DNA from: Dokdonella fugitiva | Lineage (GTDB): Bacteria; Pseudomonadota; Gammaproteobacteria; Xanthomonadales; Rhodanobacteraceae | Direction: 5' to 3' | DNA length: 64,000 nucleotides | Assembly (NCBI RefSeq): GCF_004342425.1 | Contig: NZ_SLWQ01000008.1 | Coordinates: forward strand, 169,288-233,287 | Shown here: in pieces, positions 45,290-54,551 of the stretch | Position numbering within the stretch: the stretch's first letter is position 1 | How the letters are laid out: each line of letters opens with the position of its first letter | Position numbers and translations under genes: made by a program | Notes under the pieces: model-generated | What the model was told of the DNA's origin: nothing | What the model saw: the letters and a program-made list of their open reading frames with translations, nothing else | Databases searched by the model: none

Positions 45290-46843
45290 TCATTCGAAAC
45301 CGTCCTCGAAGATCACGTCGAACGCCGTCGACAGCTCGCTGGTGCGCCCGCCGGCGTCCGTCGCGGTCGCGACGAACGGGATCGCACGCATGCCCGCGGG
45401 AACGAGCAAGGTGACGGTGCGCTGCTGCTGCGCACTCGCCTCGGGGTAACTGTCCTGGGTCAGCCATGCGCCCGCGCCACCGGCTACGTCGGCATGGAAA
45501 TCGACGCGCAGTGGATAGGTCGCGTTCGCGACGTCGCTGTCGACGCGATACGTCACGGTCAACTGGTTGCCGCTCTGGCTCGCGGCGATGATCTCCGGCG
45601 CGTTCTGCACGCCGTTGCTGCCCGTGTCGGCGTCACCGGAGTCGTTCGGTGTCGGGCCGGGCGGCCCGATGTCGATGTTCGCGCGGCCGGCGCCACGATT
45701 GTGGTGGACGAGGTTCGCGCGGCTGTCGAACGCCGCCGTGGACACGTTCGTGCCGGCGATGATGCCGGCGCCCGTATTGAACGCGATGAGGTTCGCTTCG
45801 CCCTCGCCGAACCCGCCGATCGGCAAGGCGCTGCCGTCGCCGCCCTGCACCTGGATGCCGCCGCCGGCCTGCGCCGCGCCCAACTGCGGGAAGCCGTTCG
45901 GCAATGGCTGCCGGCCGCTCCAGTCGGTGCCGATGTAGTTGCCCTTGATCTCGAAGCTGCCGACGGATCCGCCCGGCCCGAAGCTCGCCCACAGGCCGAT
46001 GCCGATGGGGCGATTGCCCGAGATCACGTTGCGTGCGGCTGCATCGGTGCCGCCGATGCGCACGCCCGTGCGCGACCCGACGATGATGCCGCCCCAGTTG
46101 TTCGCCATCCCGTTCGGAATGGCGAGCGTGCCGCTCGCATCGGTGCCGATGAGGTTGCCTTCGACGACGACCGGCCCATTGGCCAGCACGCCCGCGCCGC
46201 CGTTGCCGGACAGCAGGTTGCGCTGCCACGGCTGCGTGCCGCCGACCTGTGCGCTGCTGAAACCGCAGCGCACCGCACTGCCGGTGTTGCCGACCGACGG
46301 CAGCGCGCTGCCGTCGACCTGCGTGCCGATGTAGTTGCCGTAGAGCGTGAGATGCGATGCATTGGGCCCGCCGTTGTTGCCGATGATCGCGTCGCTGAAG
46401 CCGTGCATCGCGAGCCCCTGCAGCGTCAGCGAGACCTGCCCGCCCTGGATCGTGAAGCCGTGGCTGCCGCTGCCGACGAGTTCGATCATCAGTTGCGCGT
46501 CGAGCCCGCCCTGGTCGGGCGAGCGTGTGTTCGGCACGCTGCCCGGCTGGCTGTAACCGTCGACGGTGAGGGTGCCGCCCACGGCCGGCAGCGGACTCGC
46601 CAGCGCGATCACGTGAGGACCGTCGCCGGGGATGGCGAAGGTGATCGTGTTGCTGCCGCCCGCGGCGTTCGCGTCGCTGATTGCCGCGCGCAGCGAGCCC
46701 GTCCCGCTGTCGTCGACATTGACGACGGTGAAGGTGGCCGCCCCCGCAGTGCCCGCGGCCAATCCGGCGGCGAGGGCGAGGGCGAGCGGCGCCGGGTGCC
46801 ATTGCTCGGGATCATTGCGCACAGGCGTCACCCTCCGCGTCAT
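45290..46843 (-). CDS. Secreted right-handed beta-helix protein ending in DVIFEDGFE
   Basis: The 517-residue product has a signal peptide (about 1-35, GTAGA), a TVVNVDDSGTGSLRAAISDAN motif typical of beta-helix or CSLREA-like proteins, and a long run of turn repeats with NYIGT, NLIGTDASG and NVISGN motifs (about 110-390). A beta-sandwich segment follows, then the C-terminus DVIFEDGFE. The ATG at 46843 lies inside the end of the upstream gene (32-bp overlap); a GTG at 46822 behind GGAGG is an alternative. No catalytic site was recognised. It is the distal gene of a two-gene operon of related proteins. Confidence 0.82.
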   Translation of the reverse strand: MTRRVTPVRNDPEQWHPAPLALALAAGLAAGTAGAATFTVVNVDDSGTGSLRAAISDANAAGGSNTITFAIPGDGPHVIALASPLPAVGGTLTVDGYSQPGSVPNTRSPDQGGLDAQLMIELVGSGSHGFTIQGGQVSLTLQGLAMHGFSDAIIGNNGGPNASHLTLYGNYIGTQVDGSALPSVGNTGSAVRCGFSSAQVGGTQPWQRNLLSGNGGAGVLANGPVVVEGNLIGTDASGTLAIPNGMANNWGGIIVGSRTGVRIGGTDAAARNVISGNRPIGIGLWASFGPGGSVGSFEIKGNYIGTDWSGRQPLPNGFPQLGAAQAGGGIQVQGGDGSALPIGGFGEGEANLIAFNTGAGIIAGTNVSTAAFDSRANLVHHNRGAGRANIDIGPPGPTPNDSGDADTGSNGVQNAPEIIAASQSGNQLTVTYRVDSDVANATYPLRVDFHADVAGGAGAWLTQDSYPEASAQQQRTVTLLVPAGMRAIPFVATATDAGGRTSELSTAFDVIFEDGFE

Positions 46844-49313
46844 CCACGCCGTTCCTGAAGATCACGTCGCACAGGTAGGGCGCGCTGAAGGAAAATTCCG
46901 AAGTGTTTCCCGCCGAATCGATCGCGGTGAGCGCGATGCGCCGGCCGGCGAGCGCCACGTCGGGACTCGCGAACGCGATTCGGAAGTTCGTGTTGCCGTT
47001 CTGCCCCGGCGGCGCGTCGAAGATGGTCGCGATGCCGGTGCGCAGGTAGACCTCGCCCTCGCCGTTCGGCTCGTTGTCGGCGGTCGCCGAGGTGAACACC
47101 TGGATCTGGTACGAATCGGGGATCGATGCGAGCGAGCCTTCCACCCAGCCGATGCGGGAGCCCCCGTATGCGCGTGCGATGGCCGGGTAGTTGAGGCCGC
47201 GATCGGGCAGGTTCGCGGCGCCCGCGTCCGCGTCGTTGTCGTTCAGGCCCGAGCCGTCGAGGTCGATGCCGTAGAACCGGCTCGCATATACGGAATTCGC
47301 CGACAGGCGGTTGCCCTTGCCCGTGCCGCCCACCGAGATGCCCATCTGGCCGCTGTTCCACACCGAGTTGCCCGAGGCGACGTTGTCGTGCGCGCCGCCC
47401 TCGAAACGGATGCCGTACCGCTGGTTCGGTGCGGCGTCGGGGAAGCAGAACGGCACGGGAACGGGAATGCACAGGGTCTGCGTCCGGCCGATGCGGTTGT
47501 GATCGACCGTGTTGCCGGTGGCGCCGGCACCGGCCAGCTGCACGCCATCGAGCGTGTTGTCGACGATCACGTTGTCGCGCACGACGTTGCCCGAGGTCGC
47601 GAGCCGGATGCCGACCTGGTTGCCTGCCGCAGTCGCGCCAGTGCCCCAGGCGCCGATGAGGTTGCCGACGATCTCGTTGCCGGTCGAGGAGAACAATCCC
47701 GTCGAGCGAACCGAAATGCCGGTGCCGGGGGATCCCGCGATGACGTTGCGCTGCACGGCTGCCTCGCCGCCGATCGACGCGGAATGCGCGAACACATCCA
47801 GGGTGATGCCGGTGCCGTTGCCGGCGAGCATGAGGTTGCCGACCTTGCCGCCGAACTGGTTGCCCCAGACCAGATCATCGGTGCCGCCCGACAGGCGCAG
47901 GCCGGACCCGGTGAAGCCGCCGATCGCGATGCCCTGGAGCCAGAACTGCGTCGTGGTGGCGCCGGTGAAGTCGAGGCCGGTCGCGATCACGTTGCCGCCG
48001 TCGAGGATCACGCAGCGCACCGCGTCGTCGCCGAACGTGCGCGTGTTGGCCGCGCTGCCGGGCTGGCTGTAGGCGTCGATGCGCGCGCCCTGGGTGATGG
48101 CCGGCAGCGCACTCGACGGCGCGATGACGTGCGGGCAGGCACCGGGGATGGCGAAGTTGATGAACGAATAGTCCGGGTTCGCGTTCGCATCGAGGATCGC
48201 CTGGCGCAGCGAACCGGCGCCGCCGTCCGCCGTGGTCGTCACGGTGAGCGTCGCCGGTATCGTGTCGTCGACCTGCGCCTCGTAGGCACCGCGATCAGGC
48301 GCGGAGCCGATCACGCGCGCGTGCCCGTCGAGGTCGACGCTCGCGACCGGGTTGACCACCGCGCCGGAATTGACGCCGGGCGACGCCGGCTGCAGGCGGA
48401 AATTGCCCGCGCCGACGAACAGCGGGTCGGAGTGCAGCGTGCCGTACGATCCGGGCGCTTCGTCGCCGTAACGATCGCCGTACAGGTTGTCGTAGTAGCG
48501 TGCGCTGCCCGGGTTGCCGTCGGTGTCGCCGTCGACCCAGATGTCGCGCGTCGGGTTGTTCCACACCACGTTGTCGGCGAACGTGTTGATGCCGTCGCTC
48601 TGGACATGGATGCCGCGCTCGCCGCTGCCGACGATCGTGTTGTTGGCTGCATAGACGTAAACGTCGTCGCTGTAGCCTTCGAGCGCGCCGAAGCCGTCGC
48701 TCGGCGCGCCGCTGACGAGGTTGTTGACGAACTGCACTTCGACGCCGTCGCAGTCGTAGCAGCTCGTGAACACGCCGATGCCGAGGAATTCGTTGCTGAA
48801 GATCGAGATGTCCAAATCCTCGGTGCCGTCCCAGGTATCGATGAACAACTCGCGGTTGCCGCCCACGTGCTGGAAGCGCAGGCCTTCGATGCGCAGGTCG
48901 CCGTGCATGCGCAGGCCTTCGAGCCCGCCGCCGTCGCCGTCGATGACCGTGTTGGACGGCCGGACGGCGCGTCCCGAGCAGTCGGCGTCGTAGCCGCCGA
49001 GCAACTGCATCGCGTGGTACTCGTGCCACTGCGCAAGGAAGGAACCACCGACGTGGTAGACGCCCTGCTTGAGCTTGATCACGAAGGTCTGCCCGGTCGG
49101 CGCGGTCGCCAGCACGAGCGCGGTGGCCAGCTCGTCGACGGTACCGACGCATTGCTCGATCGCGGCCGACGCGTGGCCCGCGTGCAGCAGCCCGAGGATG
49201 ATCGCCGAGGCGCCGATCACGCCCACGCCGCGTAATGCCGCCCTCGCCCTCGCCACGATCGCCGCGGCGATCATGCCCGGCTGGCGGAATGCTCCGCCCA
49301 TGCACATGCCCAT
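46812..49313 (-). CDS. Large secreted beta-helix repeat protein
   Basis: The 833-residue product has a signal peptide (to about residue 50, HASA). A first beta-helix region (about 100-350) ends in DRGAYEAQ, a second DGGAGSLRQAILDANAN motif (about 372) opens another helix (about 400-690), and a beta-sandwich segment ends in CDVIFRNGVDDAEGDACAQ, a degenerate form of the shared motif. Both GSLR-AI-DAN units match that of the downstream paralogue, so the pair arose by duplication. The ATG at 49313 has GGGAG 8 bp upstream. It is divergent from the ECF sigma gene. Confidence 0.82.
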   Translation of the reverse strand: MGMCMGGAFRQPGMIAAAIVARARAALRGVGVIGASAIILGLLHAGHASAAIEQCVGTVDELATALVLATAPTGQTFVIKLKQGVYHVGGSFLAQWHEYHAMQLLGGYDADCSGRAVRPSNTVIDGDGGGLEGLRMHGDLRIEGLRFQHVGGNRELFIDTWDGTEDLDISIFSNEFLGIGVFTSCYDCDGVEVQFVNNLVSGAPSDGFGALEGYSDDVYVYAANNTIVGSGERGIHVQSDGINTFADNVVWNNPTRDIWVDGDTDGNPGSARYYDNLYGDRYGDEAPGSYGTLHSDPLFVGAGNFRLQPASPGVNSGAVVNPVASVDLDGHARVIGSAPDRGAYEAQVDDTIPATLTVTTTADGGAGSLRQAILDANANPDYSFINFAIPGACPHVIAPSSALPAITQGARIDAYSQPGSAANTRTFGDDAVRCVILDGGNVIATGLDFTGATTTQFWLQGIAIGGFTGSGLRLSGGTDDLVWGNQFGGKVGNLMLAGNGTGITLDVFAHSASIGGEAAVQRNVIAGSPGTGISVRSTGLFSSTGNEIVGNLIGAWGTGATAAGNQVGIRLATSGNVVRDNVIVDNTLDGVQLAGAGATGNTVDHNRIGRTQTLCIPVPVPFCFPDAAPNQRYGIRFEGGAHDNVASGNSVWNSGQMGISVGGTGKGNRLSANSVYASRFYGIDLDGSGLNDNDADAGAANLPDRGLNYPAIARAYGGSRIGWVEGSLASIPDSYQIQVFTSATADNEPNGEGEVYLRTGIATIFDAPPGQNGNTNFRIAFASPDVALAGRRIALTAIDSAGNTSEFSFSAPYLCDVIFRNGVDDAEGDACAQ

Positions 49314-49392
49314 GCCCGTGCTCCCATGGCCTCTATCGGAGGGAAACGGGAGGCCGCGGCGTCCCAGACACGTCGACGCGCGATCGATGCGC

Positions 49393-49398
49393 TATGCT
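49393..49398 (+). promoter_or_regulatory. Possible -10 element TATGCT of the sigma/kinase genes
   Basis: TATGCT followed by TCGGCC lies 45 bp before the GTG of the ECF sigma gene, in the gap shared with the divergent beta-helix gene. No clear -35 is present. Confidence 0.35.
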
Positions 49399-49442
49399 TC
49401 GGCCAGCGCAGCGTGCCGCTCGCGCGCGGGGAACGAGCCGAC

Positions 49443-50012
49443 GTGACCGAAGAGCAGTCGCCACTCACCGAATGGCTGCGTGCGGCGGGCAGCGGCGACC
49501 GCGATGCCGGCGGTCGCGCCTATGCCGAGATCTATGCCGAACTGCGCCGCATCGCCGCGCGCCAGCTCGGCCGCGCCGGTGCGCAGGCGACGCTGACGCC
49601 GACCGCGCTCGTCAACGAAGCCTTCCTCAAGCTCGCCCGTGGCCGGCTCGAGTCGATCAACGACCGCCGCCATTTCTTCAATCTCGCCGCGCGCGCCATG
49701 CGCCAGACCGTGGTCGACTACGCGCGCGAGCGGCTCGCCGAGAAACGCGGCGGCGACCTCGTCCGCACCGAACTCGACGACGGCCTGCCGGACATGCACG
49801 CCGACGCGCAGCGCGCGCTCGCGATCGACCAGGCCCTCGGCGTGCTCGAACGCCAGGACGCCGAACTCGCCGAGACCTTCACCTGGCGCATGTTCGGCGG
49901 CCTTTCCGCCAAACAGATCGCCGACCTGCGCGGCGTCACCGAACGCACCGTGCATCGCGACCTCGACCTCGCGCGCAACTACCTGCGCCTCGCGCTCGGT
50001 GGCTCGCCGTGA
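49443..50012 (+). CDS. ECF-type RNA polymerase sigma factor (sigma-70 subgroup found with Ser/Thr kinases)
   Basis: The 189-residue protein has a sigma region 2 (YAEIYAELRRIAARQL to RHFFNLAARAMRQTVVDYARERLAEKRGG) and a region 4 HTH (WRMFGGLSAKQIADLRGVTERTVHRDLDLARNYLRLAL). The TPTALVNEAFLKLA motif is typical of the ECF subgroup encoded beside receptor Ser/Thr kinases. Start chosen as GTG at 49443; the frame is open to 49326 with an ATG, but that extension is not conserved-looking. Its stop overlaps the kinase GTG (GTGA). No anti-sigma factor gene is adjacent; the kinase may control activity. Confidence 0.88.
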   Translation: MTEEQSPLTEWLRAAGSGDRDAGGRAYAEIYAELRRIAARQLGRAGAQATLTPTALVNEAFLKLARGRLESINDRRHFFNLAARAMRQTVVDYARERLAEKRGGDLVRTELDDGLPDMHADAQRALAIDQALGVLERQDAELAETFTWRMFGGLSAKQIADLRGVTERTVHRDLDLARNYLRLALGGSP

Positions 50013-52939
50013 ATACGCCTCCGGGCGAGCCGTTGTTCGCACCGGAACGCTGGCGCGAAGTGCGCCGCCTGCTCGCCCGACTGGAAGCGCTCGACGACGA
50101 CGGGCGCGCGGCCGAGCTCGCGCGCATCGCCGCCGGGGACGCCGAGCTCGCCCACGCGGTGCGCACGCTGATGGACGACGCCGGCGCGGCGACCGAGCGC
50201 CTGTCCGGCGATTTCGATCGCCTGTTCGCCGGCGAGTCGGAAATGCCCGCGGCCGTCGGTCCGTTCCGCCTGCTGCGGCGACTCGGCGAAGGCGGCATGG
50301 GCACGGTCTACCTCGCCGAACGCCACGGCGCCGATTTCACCCAGCGCGTCGCGCTCAAGCTGCTCGACCGCGTCGCGTCCGCGCCACGGCTCGCCGCACG
50401 CGAGCGGCGCATCCTCGCCGCTCTCGCCCACCCGAACATCACCGCGTTCGTCGACGCCGGCACCGACGACGGCCGCGCCTGGCTCGCCATGGAGTACGTC
50501 GACGGCGAGCCGCTGCTCGAAGGCTGCGAACGGCGCGCGCTCGATGTCCGCGCGCGCGTCGCCCTGTTCGACCAGGTCTGCGCCGCCGTCGCGCATGCCC
50601 ACGCGCAACTCGTCGTGCATCGCGACCTCAAGCCGTCCAACGTCTACCTGAGCCGCGCCGGCGTCGCAAAGCTGCTCGACTTCGGCATCGCCCAGGTACT
50701 CGACCCGAGCGACGAGAAGACGCCGGCGACGCGCGTGTTCACGCCCGAATACGCCGCGCCGGAGCAACTGCGCGGCGAGCGCGTCACCACGGCGACCGAC
50801 GTCTACGCGCTCGGACTGCTGTTGTACGAACTCGTCGTCGGCCATCGCCTGCCGGCCGCCGCGCGCGAACGCGCGACGGACTGGACGACCGCCGAACTCG
50901 CGCGCCAGGCGAGCACCGACACGCGCGAAGCGGAAACGGGCCCCGACGGCAGGACGGTCGCCCGCCTGCTGCGCGGCGACCTCGGCCGCATCATCGCGCA
51001 CGCACTCGAGCCGTCGCCGGACCGGCGCTACGGCTCGGTCGAACTGCTCCGCGAGGACCTCGCGCGCTGGCTCGGGCATCGCCCGCTCACGCTCGCGCGG
51101 CCGGGCCTCGCCTACGCCCTCGGCCGCTTCGTGCGCCGCAACCGGCTCGCGGTCTCGATCGCCGCGATCGCCGTGCTGGCGCTCGTCGCCGCCACCACGA
51201 TCGCACTGTGGCAGGCGCGCGCGCGTGCCGACGAAGCGCGGCGCGCGCTGGCCCAGGCGCGGCGCGCCGAGGCGATGCAGCAGTTCCTTTCCGACGTGAT
51301 CCGCCAGGCGAGTCCCGACGAAAACGGCGGCGAGCCGATCACGCCGCACCAGTTGCTCGAGAAGGGCGAGCGCCTCGCCGATGGATTCGCCGGCCAGCCC
51401 GAGCTGCAGGCCGAAGTGCTGGCCCAGCTCGGCGAGCTCTACCTCGCCCTCAGCGACCCGGACAGCGCGGGGCGCGCACTCGAACGCGCGCGGCAACTCG
51501 CGGACGCGCCGTCGATGCCCACCGGCGTCCGCGCCCGCGTGCTGCTCGCGCTCACGCAGTGGGAAGCGGTGGTCGCCCGGTTCGACGACGCCCTCGCGCA
51601 CGCGCGCGAAAGCCTCGCGTTGTACCGCGGCGAACCGGACACGCAAGCGAAGACGATCGCCGAAGTCGACATCTCGATCGCGCAGGCGCTCGACGGCAAG
51701 GGCGATGCGGCCGAAACGGAAAAGTTCCTGCGCGAAGCGGTAGCGCGCGACAGCGCCGCGCTCGGCGACCATGACGATTCGGTCGCCGAGCTGTGGCTGC
51801 TGCTCGGCTATACGCTCGCCGTGCGCGGCGAACTCGACGAAGCGGAGCGCGCCTCGCGCAAGGGCGTGGAAGGCTACCGCGCAGTGTACGGCGACGACGG
51901 CTTCGAGGTCGCGCACGCGCTCAACGAACTCGCGCTGGTGCTCTCCTGGCGCAAGGAAGGACTTGCGGCAGCCGAGGATGCGCTGCGCGACGCGGTGCGC
52001 ATCTTCCGCAAGCTCGTCGGTGAAACGCACCAGAAGACCCTTTCGGCCGAGCGCAACCTCATCACGATGATGGAGCGACGCGGACGCTACCTCGAGGCGC
52101 TGCCGGAGCGCGAAGCGCTCGCCGCGCGCGCGGCGCGCCCGGGCGTGACCACCCCGCGCGAGCTCGCGACGCATTATCTGGCGCTGGCGATGGACTATGC
52201 ACAAGTGGGCCGTTTCGCCGATGCGGAGGAAACGCTGCGGCGCTCGCTCGCGCTCGGCGAACAGGCGCAAGGGCCGCGCAGCGTGGCCGACCAGGGCGCG
52301 CGCAACGAACTCGGCGACGTACTCCTGCTGCTCGGGCGCGACGGCGAGGCCGAGCGCGTGCTGCGCGAGGCGATCGCGATCCAGCAGGATCAGCAACCCG
52401 ACGACACCGCCAGGCTGAAACGCCTGCAGGCCTCGCTCGGCGAGGTGCTGCACATCGAAGGTCGCGACGGCGAGGCATTGCCTCTGCTCGTCGAGGCGAC
52501 GACGCTCGCGGCATCGGTGCCCGAAACCGATGTCTCACGACCGCTCGCACTCGCGTGCCTGGCGGAAGTGCAGCTCGGCGTCGGCGATGCGACCACGGCG
52601 GCGGCGACCGCCCGCTCGGCGCTCGATTACGCGCGCAAGGCGTACCCGCCCGGCCATCCGAAACTCGGGTTTGCGCTGTACGCGCTCGCCCGTGCCGACC
52701 TGGCCCTCGGCAAGCCGCAGGAGGCCGAAAGCCTGTTGCGCGAAACGCTGAAGCTGCGCGCCACCGTGCATGCGGCAGCGCATCCACGCATGCTCGAAGC
52801 GAACGTGGCCTTGGCCGAGGCCCTCACTGCCGAGGGCAAGGCGGACGAGGCCCGCATGCTGCGCGACGGCGTCGAGCCGCTGCTCGACGCCGCCCTTCCC
52901 TATCACCGCGCTCTCCGTGCGCGGCTCGCGCAACGCTGA
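50009..52939 (+). CDS. Receptor-like Ser/Thr protein kinase with C-terminal TPR domain
   Basis: The 976-residue membrane protein has a Hanks-type kinase domain (about 84-355) with GEGGMGTVYLA (93-103), ATP lysine K117, HRDLKPSN (D206 catalytic), DFG (224-226) and APEQL. A single transmembrane helix follows (380-401), and then about 570 residues of TPR/helical repeats on the other side of the membrane (LGELYLALSDPDSAGRALERA and many similar pairs). It is translationally coupled to the sigma factor gene, so it probably phosphorylates that factor or an associated regulator in response to an envelope signal. Inference: the divergent beta-helix genes may be targets. Confidence 0.9.
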   Translation: MNTPPGEPLFAPERWREVRRLLARLEALDDDGRAAELARIAAGDAELAHAVRTLMDDAGAATERLSGDFDRLFAGESEMPAAVGPFRLLRRLGEGGMGTVYLAERHGADFTQRVALKLLDRVASAPRLAARERRILAALAHPNITAFVDAGTDDGRAWLAMEYVDGEPLLEGCERRALDVRARVALFDQVCAAVAHAHAQLVVHRDLKPSNVYLSRAGVAKLLDFGIAQVLDPSDEKTPATRVFTPEYAAPEQLRGERVTTATDVYALGLLLYELVVGHRLPAAARERATDWTTAELARQASTDTREAETGPDGRTVARLLRGDLGRIIAHALEPSPDRRYGSVELLREDLARWLGHRPLTLARPGLAYALGRFVRRNRLAVSIAAIAVLALVAATTIALWQARARADEARRALAQARRAEAMQQFLSDVIRQASPDENGGEPITPHQLLEKGERLADGFAGQPELQAEVLAQLGELYLALSDPDSAGRALERARQLADAPSMPTGVRARVLLALTQWEAVVARFDDALAHARESLALYRGEPDTQAKTIAEVDISIAQALDGKGDAAETEKFLREAVARDSAALGDHDDSVAELWLLLGYTLAVRGELDEAERASRKGVEGYRAVYGDDGFEVAHALNELALVLSWRKEGLAAAEDALRDAVRIFRKLVGETHQKTLSAERNLITMMERRGRYLEALPEREALAARAARPGVTTPRELATHYLALAMDYAQVGRFADAEETLRRSLALGEQAQGPRSVADQGARNELGDVLLLLGRDGEAERVLREAIAIQQDQQPDDTARLKRLQASLGEVLHIEGRDGEALPLLVEATTLAASVPETDVSRPLALACLAEVQLGVGDATTAAATARSALDYARKAYPPGHPKLGFALYALARADLALGKPQEAESLLRETLKLRATVHAAAHPRMLEANVALAEALTAEGKADEARMLRDGVEPLLDAALPYHRALRARLAQR

Positions 52940-52978
52940 AACGGCGGCCGCGATCCCTGCGACCGTCGCGCTCCACCC

Positions 52979-53377
52979 TCAGGCGGCGGCGAGCGTGCGG
53001 CCCGGCGGGTTGCCGAAGCGGTTCGGCCCCGGCGTGCCGGGGATGAAGCCGTTGAAGACCAGCGCGATGAGGCCGCCGACGACCGGCACGAGCGCGATCA
53101 GGATCCACCACGCCGACTTGTCGACGTCATGCCAGCGCTTGGCGCAGATCGCGAGGCTCGGCCAGAGCAGCAGCAGCGACACGACCGGCACGATCGTCAT
53201 TGCGCCGCCGCCGGACGACAACGCGTTCGCATCGCCGAGGCTCGCCGCATTGAACATCGATGCGCCGGCATAGGCGAAGAACGCACCGTACAGCACGGTG
53301 ACCACGAGCACGAAGTACCAGTACGGCGCGCGGCCGATGCGGCCACGGAACGAAAACAGCAACTCTGTCCAGCTCAT
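52979..53377 (-). CDS. DUF805 family inner-membrane protein
   Basis: The 132-residue protein has the DUF805 hallmark FSFRGRIGRAPYWYF at the N-terminus, three to four membrane helices, and RWHDVDKSAWWILIALVP. The C-terminal PGPNRFGNPP is also typical. Function is unknown for the family. It is 40 bp from the convergent kinase gene and shares its strand with the following secreted protein gene. Confidence 0.88.
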   Translation of the reverse strand: MSWTELLFSFRGRIGRAPYWYFVLVVTVLYGAFFAYAGASMFNAASLGDANALSSGGGAMTIVPVVSLLLLWPSLAICAKRWHDVDKSAWWILIALVPVVGGLIALVFNGFIPGTPGPNRFGNPPGRTLAAA

Positions 53378-53447
53378 GACTCTCTCCCGTTATCCAACAT
53401 GATGACGCCCGCGGCCCCGCGCCGCGGGCGGGCTTGCCACTTCGGTA

Positions 53448-54290
53448 CTACTGCAACGTCGTCTTCGAGGATTCCTTCTCGACCTTCCACGCGCCGCCTT
53501 CGCGCAGCATGGACACCGTGTTCGTGACCGCATTGCCGTCGGCGTCCTTGCCGGTGTATTCGAGCGTCGCGCGATCGCCCCTGGCGTTGCCCTTGACGTA
53601 CTTCGGCTCGCGCAGGGCCTGGCCCTGGATGAAGCCGAACATCATCTTGAACTCCGCGTCGTTGCGGTGCGCGAGCAGTTCGTCCGCGCGCGCCTTCGTC
53701 ATCGATTTCGCGAGCGCGTCGATGTCGCCCTTGCGCAGCGACGCGAGATGGGCGAGGTAGGCCTTGCCCGGCTCGCCGCCGTCCGCGGGCAGCACGGCGC
53801 CGGGGTCGGGCGCGCCGGGGAGGTCCAGCGCGAACACGAGGTCGTAGTAGCGACCGATGTTCTTGTCTTCCTCGTCGTTGCTGCGGAAGCTGCCCTCGAC
53901 GCGCTGGTCGTCGTTGCGCTTCAGCGACAGCGTGTACCAGCCGCTGCCGCTCTGCGAGCCGCTCGAATAGCCGATGCGCGTGTTGACGTTCTGCACGCTG
54001 CCGTCGGGCTCGAGGTTGAGGTCGACGCGGGTGGCCTCGCGCAGCTGGTCGTCGATGGCGCCGTCGCGATCGCTCGCGCCCGCGAGCGCGGCGTCGTCGA
54101 TCGGCTTGTCGGCGAACACGATGCGCGTGATCTGCTTGTCCTTGTCGAACGGATCGGGCATGCGGTACGCGTAGGCATGCTTCAGCGCGATCGGCTTGCC
54201 GCCCTCGTAGAGCGTACCGGACCCGTCGGCGAGGGCAAGCCCGGTCGCGAACGCGAGGCCGGCGGGCAACAGGCGCAGGATGCTGTTCAT
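53448..54290 (-). CDS. Hypothetical exported protein, 280 residues
   Basis: The product has a signal peptide (about 1-21, LALA/DG) and a soluble domain. The first half contains ITRIVFADKPIDDAALAG and a beta-rich YSSGSQSGSGWYTLSLKR stretch; the C-terminal third (AYLAHLASLRKGDIDALAKSMTKARADELLA to the end) resembles an NTF2/SnoaL-like cystatin fold with EYTGKDADGNAVTNTVSMLREGGAWKVEKE. I do not recognise the family. The ATG has AGGAG 8 bp upstream. It is divergent from the LysR gene and may be its target. Confidence 0.72.
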   Translation of the reverse strand: MNSILRLLPAGLAFATGLALADGSGTLYEGGKPIALKHAYAYRMPDPFDKDKQITRIVFADKPIDDAALAGASDRDGAIDDQLREATRVDLNLEPDGSVQNVNTRIGYSSGSQSGSGWYTLSLKRNDDQRVEGSFRSNDEEDKNIGRYYDLVFALDLPGAPDPGAVLPADGGEPGKAYLAHLASLRKGDIDALAKSMTKARADELLAHRNDAEFKMMFGFIQGQALREPKYVKGNARGDRATLEYTGKDADGNAVTNTVSMLREGGAWKVEKESSKTTLQ

Positions 54291-54478
54291 GGCGTCAACT
54301 CCTCCCGTGTCTTCCAAACACCCTTGCGGGGCGCTACCGGACGGGCCGCGGCCGGCCCCATCCTGTCGAAACGGATTCCGGCGATGGATCGGACACGCAC
54401 CGGTCCACGACGGAGCGCACGCTAAAGGGCCATCCACGCCGGTTCCAATGAAAGATGTGGATCGGCCGATGCCGGCTG

Positions 54479-54526
54479 CTTATCGCGATAAGGCGCGGTA
54501 ATCGCCGGATAACGCAGGGTTATACT
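54479..54526 (+). promoter_or_regulatory. LysR-gene promoter with palindrome and two GATAA boxes 21 bp apart
   Basis: A perfect 14-bp palindrome CTTATCGCGATAAG (54479-54492) contains the first box CGATAAG. A second box, GGATAAC (54507-54513), starts exactly 21 bp later and forms ATAAC-N5-GTTAT (54509-54523). The -10 TATACT is at 54521-54526. This suits autoregulation by the LysR protein. The same 21-bp box pair recurs at 56911-56938. Confidence 0.6.
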
Positions 54527-54551
54527 GGCACCGGCCCCCGGGGAGGCGCGG

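Noticed and set aside
54291..54478. Terminator or small gene between the LysR gene and the 280-residue exported protein gene
   Set aside because: No start with a ribosome site and no hairpin with T-run; it is simply a divergent promoter region.
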